The position numbers and the translations under genes were made by a program. Source: Clostridiales bacterium DTU069 (GTDB lineage: Bacteria; Bacillota; Clostridia; DSM-8532). From it: DNA of 33,445 bases. Of this stretch, positions 27,277 to 33,445 are shown piece after piece. Under the pieces are notes generated by a model. That model worked only from the letters and a program-made list of their open reading frames with translations, did not search any database and was not told the origin of the DNA. Position 1 is the stretch's first letter. Each line of letters begins with the position of its first letter. The stretch spans positions 1 to 33,445 of the forward strand of contig LFRV01000081.1 in assembly GCA_001512485.1 (NCBI GenBank), given 5' to 3'.

Positions 27277-27352
27277 GGGGGATTAACTCAGCGGTCAGAG
27301 TGCTACTTTCACATAGTAGAAGTCGTAGGTTCAAATCCTATATCCCCCACCA
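27277..27352 (+). tRNA. tRNA-Val (anticodon CAC)
   Basis: Full cloverleaf: acceptor GGGGGAT/ATCCCCC, D-arm ACTC/GAGT, anticodon stem CTACT/AGTAG with loop TTCACAT and anticodon CAC (reads GUG), T-arm with GTTCAAAT. The discriminator A and CCA are encoded. Length 76 with CCA. Confidence 0.95.
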
Positions 27353-27413
27353 TTGTATAAGCAGTAAACAAAAACCTTTCGCATTGTTATATAATGCCTT
27401 AAATCTTAATCAT

Positions 27414-27488
27414 GGGGATGTAGCTCAGTGGGAGAGCGTTCGGTTCGCATCCGAGAGGTCGAGGGTTCAACCCCCTTCATCTCCACCA
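27414..27488 (+). tRNA. tRNA-Ala (anticodon CGC)
   Basis: Cloverleaf with acceptor GGGGATG/CATCTCC, D-arm GCTC/GAGC, anticodon stem TTCGG/CCGAG with loop TTCGCAT and anticodon CGC (reads GCG), T-arm GAGGG/CCCCC region with GTTCAAC. CCA is encoded. It lies 61 bases after tRNA-Val and is probably co-transcribed. Confidence 0.95.
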
Positions 27489-27494
27489 CTAAAT

Positions 27495-27534
27495 AAGCCT
27501 TGAAATGCTGTATTTTCAAGGCTTTTAGTTTTTT
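27495..27534 (+). terminator. Intrinsic terminator of the tRNA pair
   Basis: AAGCCTTGAAA (27495-27505) pairs with TTTTCAAGGCTT, followed by a T-rich run. It lies 6 bases after the tRNA-Ala CCA. Confidence 0.88.
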
Positions 27535-27707
27535 GCTGATATAGTTATAAATTTTCAATCTGTCAAAGCTCTTTTGTTATCCTAAAACCCTGTAATTTTG
27601 AGCAATTATTGGTTTTCTTTGTTTAAGACAGTAAATATTTATGTTAAGTGAAATAAAATGTTTGATAATCATTTATAAGTTTTTACACGTATACTATTAA
27701 GCGTTAG
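27533..27707. repeat. AT-rich repeat, copy A
   Basis: This stretch is roughly 80% alike, by eye, to 29551-29734. Shared blocks include GTTATCCTAAAACCCTGTAA, GAGCAATTAT, GTTAAGTGAAATAAA and AATGTTTGAT. It ends in ATTAAGCGTTAG (27696-27707), which in copy B appears right at the ribosome site of the AraC-like gene (29861-29872). No gene follows here, so it looks like the upstream region of a lost paralogue. Confidence 0.75.
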
Positions 27708-27724
27708 AAAAAAAACTGATACAA

Positions 27725-27753
27725 CAGAAAGCCCTTGTTACAAGGGCTTTCTG
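27725..27753 (-). terminator. Terminator hairpin after the lipoprotein pseudogene
   Basis: A perfect 13-base stem (AGAAAGCCCTTG core at 27726-27737, complement at 27741-27752) with a 3-base loop. On the minus strand a run of eight T follows about 15 bases later. Confidence 0.7.
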
Positions 27754-27783
27754 ACGTTCTTAACAGTTTTCCAGGTTGTTTTC

Positions 27784-29401
27784 TCACTCAGGAGTATGTT
27801 CAAGCTGAAAATGGACCAGTATCCTGGCAAATGTTCCCGGCTGCTTCCTGTCAATGGTTTCTACGGCTGCGGTAGCCTGGCCGTTTCTAAGGTAGGCTTC
27901 AAAATCAATCATCCGCACTGGTATGTAAGAGCCGTCCTGGCCGAAAAATATCGCATCCGTTATTTCCTTTTCAAAAAATCCTTCCGCAAAATCATTGACT
28001 ATAGGGTCATTATAGGATACCTTTTCGCCGCCAAGGTCATATACATGTGTCTCATCATCTGAACCAAAGGATTCGATTAAAATGTTTATAGTATTCGATT
28101 CACATGGATTCCAGTTTTTCACCTGCATTTTTACAGGAAATTCTTCAGGCAGGATGGTCAAATCCTCGTCCTCGCCGTCATATCTGTATCCTAATGTGCC
28201 AATACCTTGAACAAACACTCTTTCATCGTAGCTATTGTAAATGATTTCGTTCTGCTCATTCGTATCAATGGCCTTAAGCGTGCCTTCACCCTTCACCGTT
28301 ATAAGATAACCCGGTATATCCAGGACTGTTTCAACAGTTAATTTAAATTTCAGGGCATTTAAAATCTCGTAGAAAGAACTGGACCCTCCTAATGCTCTGC
28401 AATACCTGTCAAGCACAAGTGCTGCGCCGAAAGCCCTGTACTCGTGTTCTTTTGTGAGTTTATCCATATAATATTTCCTTGCGTATTTTGTCCAATCAAG
28501 AAATGACGATACATGAGGAGCTTCTCCGGTTAAAAAGTCGTATGCTCTCCAAACTTTGTAAGCAGCATGGTAAACGGCCAAAAGCTTTTCTGGTTCGGGC
28601 TTGTACTGTTGTATAAGTTTTTCGATCTTAGCATTCATTCTTTCCATTAACTTGATTGCCCAGGAAAAATCAGACTTATGATCTGAAGACAGAATCCATA
28701 CGTTTTTGTCCGCTGATATTAAACGATGTACTATTTCTGCTTCTTCCTTGGTTACTAATTCGGCATATTCATTGGCCTTTGCGATCTGCTGATCGTTCAA
28801 GCATTGAAAGCTTATGGATGGAGGCGCGGGGACAGTGATTGGTCTTTTCAGTAATTCCTTTGCAGCTTCAACAGCGGCATTGTACTCTTCTTTTGCTCTT
28901 TGTTCCAGCTTTTTAGCAGACGGATCTTTGTCGGGCACGTAAAACAGGGTGCTGAAATGTTCTATTGATGCCTTTATACCACCGTCATAAGCTTCTACGG
29001 GACAAAAAGCGGAGTAATTGTAATTTCTTCATCGTTAATCAGGCTGTTTCCAGGAATGGTAATGGTCCATTCTATTCCCGAATCATCTATTATGCTGATG
29101 CTTTTTTCGTTGCCATCAGCAGTGTATTGTAAGGATGCGGTTTTATCTTTGTCAACAGTAAATGTGACATTTCCCAAGCTTAAATCAGGAAGCCTGATTG
29201 GTTCCGAAGGGGTATATCCACAATTTCAACATCCGTATCAATATCAATATCAGTATCACTATTATCGGACTTAACAGTTTCCACTGTTTTAATGTCTTGC
29301 CGACTGCCGCTATCATCGGTTTTTTTTCTGTTATTGGCTTTGCGGGAACATCCGGTAAGTATCAATGAAGATATCACAAGTAAAGAAATGATTTTTTTCA
29401 T
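27784..29401 (-). pseudogene. Lipoprotein of unknown function, split by two single-base frameshifts
   Basis: Three successive open frames read as one gene of 540 codons once two single bases are restored. Part 1 (29401 to about 29193) starts with a lipoprotein signal, MKKIISLLVISSLILTGC, with the lipobox LTGC and Cys18, then an Asp/Ser-rich linker. Part 2 (to about 28990) has SLGNVTFTVDK and ENEK-type beta-strands ending in NSLINDEEITITPLFVP. Part 3 (to 27784) is mostly helical with a beta-rich end. Both shifts fall in C runs on the coding strand (CCCC near 29208 and CCC near 28993), each short of one C, so either real decay or homopolymer read errors fit. The ATG has GAGGGGG upstream. I recognise no family beyond an exported surface lipoprotein. 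Confidence 0.7.
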
Positions 29402-29550
29402 GTTTTAAACCCCCTCGGTAATTTTTCACTGTGATGGTTCTTTTGGACCTGTCAATCCTTGGAGAATATTGTCTACCAATATTTTATTAACCTGGATTGC
29501 TGCGAAGATAGGTTATATATGCTTATAATCGGTAAGGAAAAAATTTCTTT

Positions 29551-29734
29551 CTTGCTAATATAGTTATGAGTTTTTAAAGCCGTAATAATTTTTCCAAAGC
29601 TGTTTTGTTATCCTAAAACCCTGTAATTTAGAGCAATTATAGGTTTTCTTCGATAAAAAAGTACATATTTTTGTTAAGTGAAATAAATAAAATGTTTGAT
29701 ATTCATTTAAGTTTTTGCATGTTGTTCTGTGAAT
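29551..29734. repeat. AT-rich repeat, copy B, upstream of the AraC-like gene
   Basis: Counterpart of 27533-27707. After position 29734 it diverges; about 125 bases of other sequence follow and the common ATTAAGCGTTAG returns at 29861-29872, directly before the start of the AraC-like ORF. The stretch 29402-29550 shows no gene. Confidence 0.75.
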
Positions 29735-29883
29735 GTCAGGCAGCAATATTGATATCGTAAACCATCGGGTAAGAAAACTTTACCTGGCTGAAAGAAATAA
29801 GGCAATTATTGTTAAGCAATATTTATTGTTATTTGATAGAATACACTCATAACAGTTACCATTAAGCGTTAGGGAGAAATAAA

Positions 29884-30180
29884 ATGCATAGTTTTGAAAG
29901 GATATCCCAGGCACTGAAATATATCGACAGTCATTTGGCCGAAAATATAAGCATAGACCGGTTGGCTGGCATGTTTTACATGTCTCCGTTTTATTTCCAT
30001 CGTACATTCTCGGCAATCGTTGGTAAGGCTATAGCTGATGAATGGCTTTTAAATAATGATAAAGGTTATTCACAAAGGCTTCTTAATGGAAAGTCCTATG
30101 TGGTGGAATTCTATGATGAACGCTTTAAAGGATATGATGCCGACTCAAATGTGGAGATATGGGTTCCGATCCGGAAATGA
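29884..30180 (+). pseudogene. AraC-family regulator with GyrI-like domain, internally deleted
   Basis: A 98-residue in-frame fusion of the two ends of a normally about 290-residue regulator. Residues 1-47 are the first helix-turn-helix of the AraC domain (MHSFERISQALKYIDSHLAE, LAGMFYMSPFYFHRTFSAIVG). The rest (ADEWLLNNDKGYS, YVVEFYDERFKGYD, VEIWVPIRK) is the last part of the GyrI-like effector-binding domain. The second helix-turn-helix and most of the effector domain are missing, about 190 residues, without a frame change. AGGGAG upstream keeps the start intact, so a short protein may still be made, but it cannot bind DNA as AraC proteins do. Copy B of the AT-rich repeat is its upstream region. 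Confidence 0.75.
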
Positions 30181-30456
30181 AGGCTCTATTTAACCTTGGT
30201 TCTTTGATTACAATGAATATGCAATTAATGTACAATAAGCGAAATTGTATTAATCTCGTACTCTTTTGGCAAATCTATCAACCAAGATTAATGCATAGAG
30301 AACCAACACGGTTCGGGTGGTTTCTTTATGTCCATACAAGAAAAGATTAATTTATGGTTTTGCATATTTAAACACTAATATAGAAATAATTGTGGATTTA
30401 TTTACCATATGAGATAATATACTAAACAAAGAATTTCACTACGCATTATTTTTTCA
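30181..30456. other. AT-rich intergenic stretch before the TAC-like cassette
   Basis: No supported gene. A short hairpin (GAACC/GGTTC, near 30300-30314) followed by a T-rich stretch may be a weak terminator for the AraC-like remnant. The rest is AT-rich DNA. Confidence 0.45.
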
Positions 30457-30492
30457 CAACACAAATGGTATCAATTGATACCATTTGTGTTG
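30457..30492. promoter_or_regulatory. 36-bp perfect palindrome, likely operator of the cassette
   Basis: Two 18-base arms, the inner 17 bases of the left arm being AACACAAATGGTATCAA, meet without a spacer at position 30474/30475. The right arm overlaps the -35 box at 30490-30495. A protein bound here would block the promoter, as expected for an autoregulated antitoxin. Confidence 0.8.
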
Positions 30493-30519
30493 ACATTGTA
30501 TTATACTGGGGAATATAAT
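30490..30519 (+). promoter_or_regulatory. Promoter of the TAC-like cassette
   Basis: Perfect TTGACA (30490-30495) and perfect TATAAT (30514-30519) with an 18-base spacer. The expected transcript start is about 30526, at or within the ATG at 30524, so the first gene would be leaderless, or it would start later. Confidence 0.7.
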
Positions 30520-30523
30520 TATT

Positions 30524-30970
30524 ATGGGTGAAGAGAATTATACCAAAAGAATTGAGAGCAAACTGGAGGTTCAAACTTATTTGGCTCAGTTAAAATATGC
30601 GCTAAATAGCGGAAATACACGTATAGTGTTTCAGAAAAAAAGGCATGCTGATGAGAATAGGGACGAACGGTATACTAACCGGTATACAATTCACACGTTA
30701 TTTCCAGACGAAGACGAAATACATGTACTAAAAAGAGAACTTTTGGGTCTGAGTTATCGTGACTATATTGAAACGGTAAAAGATACTACGTTTCCCGGAA
30801 AGTCAGAAATGCGTGTTTTTGGGAAAACATATTCAGATCGGGATGTATATATTAAAATAAGAGTGGAACTTTTAAGTATGAAAGGTGCTATTGGCGGCAA
30901 TTTTATTCTTGTTATGTCGTTTCACTTTGCTGAAGTTGCTTTTAAGGATAGCGATTTTCCATATAGATGA
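30524..30970 (+). CDS. Uncharacterised first protein of the TAC-like cassette (candidate toxin)
   Basis: A 148-residue, basic/acidic mixed protein with no signal or membrane segment. The front (about 1-35) is helical; the rear has alternating strands (EMRVFGKTY, VYIKIRVELL, NFILVMSFHFAEVAF), loosely like the beta-sheet of RelE/HigB-type toxins, but I cannot assign a family. Its place before an MqsA-like antitoxin and a SecB-like chaperone makes it the candidate toxin. The ATG at 30524 has no ribosome site and nearly coincides with the predicted transcript start. An in-frame TTG at 30581 has GGAGG 11-15 bases upstream and is an alternative start that would give 129 residues. Codon use is AT-rich like the two genes after it. 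It ends 17 bases before the antitoxin gene. Confidence 0.6.
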   Translation: MGEENYTKRIESKLEVQTYLAQLKYALNSGNTRIVFQKKRHADENRDERYTNRYTIHTLFPDEDEIHVLKRELLGLSYRDYIETVKDTTFPGKSEMRVFGKTYSDRDVYIKIRVELLSMKGAIGGNFILVMSFHFAEVAFKDSDFPYR

Positions 30971-30987
30971 GATAGGAGGTAGTATTA

Positions 30988-31653
30988 ATGGAAGTTCTTA
31001 GAAAAGAAAAAAAGTTATGTCTTAGTTGCATGCAAGAACACCCTATTGACATAGTAAAAGTAGAAGAACATGAAATGTTTCGTGGTGTAAAAGTAAGATT
31101 CCATTCTATATATGAATATTGCCCATATACTGATGAGTATTCAGAAACAGAGGAAATGATTCGGGCTAATGGACTTGCAGTAAAAGATGCATATAGAAAG
31201 GAACTAAGTTTGCTCACATCGGATGAAATAAAAAAGATAAGAGAAAAGTATTGTATTAGCCAAAAAGATTTTTCCGAAGTACTAAACTGGGGTGCGGCAA
31301 CTATTACGAGATATGAAAATCATCAAATTCAAGATAGAGCTCATGATGATATATTACGGAAAATTAATGAAGATCCTTCCTGGTTTATAGAAATGCTTAA
31401 AAGAGCAGAGGGAAAAATCTCGCCTAAAAAATATGCAGAATACTTAAAAAATGCACTTAGGCTTATCAGGAAGGATAAAAACCCATATTCAAATATTAGA
31501 ATTAAAAATAAAGTAAGTTTTGAAGTTGCATCAATTGCCTGTGCATCTTATGGAGTATGTAGTTCCCCAACTTTTGGGAGTTCTTTGATTTATAGAGAAA
31601 ATCAATCAAAGGAATCAATAGTTAACAACGGGAAAGTAATAGTTGCTATATAA
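30988..31653 (+). CDS. MqsA-like (YgiT-type) antitoxin with a long C-terminal extension
   Basis: A 221-residue protein. Residues 1-70 resemble the zinc-binding N-terminal domain of MqsA: CLSC at 11-14 and YCPY at 44-47; the fourth expected Cys is Thr48, so zinc binding may be impaired. Residues 75-130 are the DNA-binding helix-turn-helix (LTSDEIKKIREKYCISQKDF, ATITRYENHQIQD), very typical of MqsA/YgiT. The last 85 or so residues are not part of normal MqsA (131 residues). In SecB-dependent TAC systems the antitoxin has a C-terminal chaperone-addiction segment that keeps it unstable until the chaperone binds; this extension fits that role by position. AGGAGG precedes the ATG. The 36-bp palindrome is its likely operator. 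Family firm, TAC role inferred. Confidence 0.8.
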   Translation: MEVLRKEKKLCLSCMQEHPIDIVKVEEHEMFRGVKVRFHSIYEYCPYTDEYSETEEMIRANGLAVKDAYRKELSLLTSDEIKKIREKYCISQKDFSEVLNWGAATITRYENHQIQDRAHDDILRKINEDPSWFIEMLKRAEGKISPKKYAEYLKNALRLIRKDKNPYSNIRIKNKVSFEVASIACASYGVCSSPTFGSSLIYRENQSKESIVNNGKVIVAI

Positions 31654-31666
31654 GGGGGATGCTGAT

Positions 31667-32074
31667 TTGAAAAAAAGTAGCTTTCAGATGATTGGGAAAC
31701 CACAAGTTACGAATATACGTTTTTGTATTAATAAAGAGTACTTATTTAGTGGAGAAATACCGGTAGAAATTAACAGTCATATTCATATATCAAAAAATAG
31801 TGATGAGCAAAAGAGAGAAGCTATTGTTACATTAAGTATCGAGATATTTACTGAAGAAGATGATTCTAATATCCCGTTTAAATTGGTTATGGAGAATCAG
31901 GGCTGCTTTGTTTGGGACGAAGAACTCTCAAAAGATTCTGTACAACTTGAAACAATGTTAAAACAAAATGCTCCGGCAGTTCTATATAGCTACCTACGAC
32001 CAATTATTTCATTAATAACGATTGAAGCTAACATGCCACCTCTAGTATTACCTCTTATGAATTTTGTTGAGTAG
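31667..32074 (+). CDS. SecB-like chaperone of the TAC-like cassette
   Basis: A 135-residue protein from the TTG at 31667, which has AAGGGGG 8 bases upstream and lies 13 bases after the antitoxin stop; the frame is open from 31643. The last third (NAPAVLYSYLRPIISLITIE, then MPPLVLPLMNF) has the helix-and-PP-x-x-LP-x-NF ending of SecB, and the front has alternating strands as in the SecB sheet. Bacillota generally lack export SecB, while SecB-like proteins occur in toxin-antitoxin-chaperone loci such as Rv1957 of M. tuberculosis. The chaperone would bind the antitoxin's C-terminal extension and protect it from proteolysis and aggregation. The assignment rests on the C-terminal pattern and the gene order. 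Confidence 0.72.
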   Translation: MKKSSFQMIGKPQVTNIRFCINKEYLFSGEIPVEINSHIHISKNSDEQKREAIVTLSIEIFTEEDDSNIPFKLVMENQGCFVWDEELSKDSVQLETMLKQNAPAVLYSYLRPIISLITIEANMPPLVLPLMNFVE

Positions 32075-32092
32075 GTTATTAGAGGTATGTTC

Positions 32093-32142
32093 CATTTCCC
32101 GAAGGGAATGTATGCCATGCGTCCGGTGAAGCCGGACGCATG
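32093..32142. terminator. Paired hairpins after the chaperone gene
   Basis: A small CATTTCCC/GGGAATG hairpin (32093-32110) is followed by a strong CATGCGTCCGG/CCGGACGCATG stem (32116-32126, 32132-32142) with a 5-base loop. Neither has a good T run. They may end both converging transcripts or mark the cassette boundary. Confidence 0.5.
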
Positions 32143-32144
32143 TG

Positions 32145-33008
32145 TCAGCATTTGCGAACAAGTCTAATATAAAATTCCACGGCGCGTTTTGCCACCTCAA
32201 CCCGGACGTGTTCGTCGTTGCCGTGAATGCTGTCGCGCTCATCTTCGGTCAGGTCGGCGGCCGAGAAGCGATACACATGGTTTGATATGCGGCCGTAATG
32301 GCGGCTGTCCGAGCACTCCAATCAGGCCGCAGGGACGGGTGATCCCGGGAAAAACGTTTTCAACGACGGCGCCGCCTTCATCGAGCACAAGAGCGGGCGT
32401 TATGCCCTGCTGTTCAAACCAGTCAACAATATTCGGCGCCCCGGGGCCGTTTATCTCCTCACAGCCGGAGAAGGCAAAATAAATATCGTGCTTTGGTTTA
32501 AACCCTTGGGAAATAAGGTGGTCTGCGGCGTACAAAATACCGTTGACTGTTAACTTCGTATCAAGGCATCCCCTGCCCCACAGCACTCCATTTTCATCGA
32601 TAACAGCGTCAAATGGAGGCTTTGTCCAGTCTTCCTCATTTACCGGCACGACGTCGTAATGCGCCATAAGGCTCGAAGGCTCGCTGTGTTCGATGCCCTC
32701 CCATTTAAATAAAAGGGCTCTGCCGGGAAGGCGGGTCAGCGTACATACACTAGCTACTTCCGGATAAAGCTTCGGAAGCAGGTCGATAAATTTTTCAAAC
32801 TCAGCATCATCCTCCAGCGAGGAGTGTAGAAGGATACGGTACGGCAGCGTACCAACTCCTGCAACGCGGATACGGCCGCTCCTTCGTTAAAGCTCACTTC
32901 CTCAGGCTCTTTGGCTTTTTCCGCTGGGGGTTTGAACATGGCAGTCCTGATGAGGATTATCGTAATAAATACGGCAATTACGGCAAGAATAATGTAAAGT
33001 GCAGCCAT
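32145..33008 (-). pseudogene. M20-family peptidase (ArgE/DapE/carboxypeptidase type), decayed
   Basis: The remains of a membrane-anchored M20 metallopeptidase. The ATG at 33008 starts an N-terminal membrane segment (ALYIILAVIAVFITIILI) and ALQELVRCRTVS; a frameshift near 32830 moves to the frame with SSLEDDAEFEKFIDLLPK, then the zinc region MAHYDVVPVNEEDW, WGRGCLDTKLTVNG and SGCEEINGPGA with the catalytic acid. After FPGITRPCGLIGVLG (about 32315) the sequence jumps to the last residues SNHVYRFSAADL..EFYIRLVRKC, so roughly 200 residues are missing, with another frame change. Intact members are about 480 residues long. It cannot make an active enzyme. It converges with the TAC-like cassette. 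Confidence 0.8.
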
Positions 33009-33109
33009 TTATTTCCTCCTTCTCTAATCCAGCATGCCTTTTTTATACATGAACCTGCTGACGGTCAAAGTGAAAAGCACGCTTACCGGGTAACTGGTGA
33101 GGTTATTTA

Positions 33110-33153
33110 ATCATGAATTTATGCAGTCCAATTTAAACGCATAAATTCATGAT
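33110..33153. repeat. Perfect 15-bp inverted repeat with 14-bp spacer
   Basis: ATCATGAATTTATGC at 33110-33124 and its exact complement at 33139-33153. It lies upstream of the peptidase pseudogene, between it and the truncated ORF end. AT-rich arms without a T run argue against a terminator. The neighbouring bases 33154-33287 show no gene. Confidence 0.7.
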
Positions 33154-33287
33154 GCAATGTTCTCGGGTACCCGTTCGAAATCTTCGATTTCGGCAACGGT
33201 ATTATATCACAGCTTGCGGCTGAAAAACAGTGGAGTTCAGACTCTGTCTGGTAAGCGTCAAACACTCACAGACCTTGATAAGATATA

Positions 33288-33392
33288 TCAGCGTTTCTTA
33301 CCGCCTAACCATTTATAAAAAGCATTAGAGATTTCAATCCTAAACTCTTCATCCGACAGGTCAAGTGCAGTTCCGCGTTCATATGGAGACTG
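33288..33392 (-). pseudogene. C-terminal fragment of an unknown gene, cut off at a repeat
   Basis: A 34-codon frame with protein-like content (YERGTALDLSDEEFRIEI, then NAFYKWLGGKKR) runs to a TGA at 33288-33290. Upstream it meets a stop (33393-33395) inside the inverted repeat at 33390-33435, as if the front of the gene had been removed by an insertion there. There is no start codon. Family not recognised. Confidence 0.3.
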
Positions 33393-33435
33393 TCAGATAG
33401 AGTGTGTAAATAAAAACTCTACCTGACAGTTTTTT
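33390..33435 (+). terminator. Near-perfect inverted repeat at the right edge: terminator or insertion-sequence end
   Basis: CTGTCAGATAGAGT (33390-33403) pairs with ACTCTACCTGACAG (33416-33429) at 13 of 14 positions, with a six-T run after it, as in an intrinsic terminator. The outer sequence GGAGACTGTC..GTGTAAA is also what I would expect at the end of an IS256-type element, whose body would be outside the window. Confidence 0.45.
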
Positions 33436-33445
33436 CATTGTTATC

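Noticed and set aside
29564-29746. 60-codon minus-strand open frame in repeat copy B
   Set aside because: It lies within AT-rich repeat sequence, has no ribosome site, and its frame is not kept in copy A.

Overview
The window looks like a chromosomal segment of an anaerobic, spore-forming clostridial member of the Bacillota. The evidence is strong AGGAGG-type ribosome binding sites, a LysM/SleB-type cortex-lytic hydrolase, an ECF transporter S component, clostridial-type tRNAs and several sugar-catabolism genes. Species cannot be read from the sequence. By eye, most of the window has intermediate GC, while about 27,500-32,100 is clearly more AT-rich and looks like accessory DNA.

Layout. 1-985: 5' end of a sugar ABC permease (minus strand), a decayed IS66-like transposase tail, and a promoter for a small membrane-anchored Mrr-like protein. 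1,550-15,380: one long minus-strand catabolic operon, in transcription order a SorE-like Zn dehydrogenase, E2, E3, (a 256-bp repeat element), a fused E1 alpha/beta, an SrlD/SorD-like SDR, a PHP-domain protein, rhamnulokinase and beta-galactosidase. A divergent DeoR-type regulator (15,638-16,402) shares a promoter/operator region with it. 16,407-18,393: a P-loop kinase, an ECF S component, an intrinsic terminator directly in front of the ECF gene, and two tiny overlapping ORFs. 18,727-23,625: galM, a CYTH protein, a DJ-1/PfpI protein, a YkuS-like protein and thrS. 23,911-26,788: a ComEA-like protein, a MurG-type transferase, the second copy of the repeat element and the LysM/SleB hydrolase. 27,277-27,488: tRNA-Val(CAC) and tRNA-Ala(CGC). 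27,533-30,180: a pair of about 180-bp repeats around a frameshifted lipoprotein gene and an AraC/GyrI regulator with an internal deletion. 30,457-32,074: a three-gene cassette of an unknown protein, an MqsA-like antitoxin and a SecB-like chaperone behind a 36-bp perfect palindrome. 32,145-33,445: a decayed M20 peptidase, inverted repeats, and what may be an insertion-sequence end.

Two systems stand out. First, the operon joins a ketose kinase, a ketose-1-phosphate reductase-like enzyme, a polyol-phosphate dehydrogenase-like SDR and a complete lipoate-dependent 2-oxo-acid/acetoin dehydrogenase-like complex. I propose, as inference, that a 6-deoxy-ketose 1-phosphate is turned into a 1-deoxy-ketose 6-phosphate. 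That product has the CH3-CO-CHOH-R structure of acetoin, so the complex could split it into acetyl-CoA and a tetrose phosphate. Second, the AT-rich cassette has the gene order of a toxin-antitoxin-chaperone (TAC) system, with an antitoxin C-terminal extension that may be the chaperone-addiction region. The 256/281-bp repeat element, placed both times just after a stop codon, is a third item that the genes do not explain.
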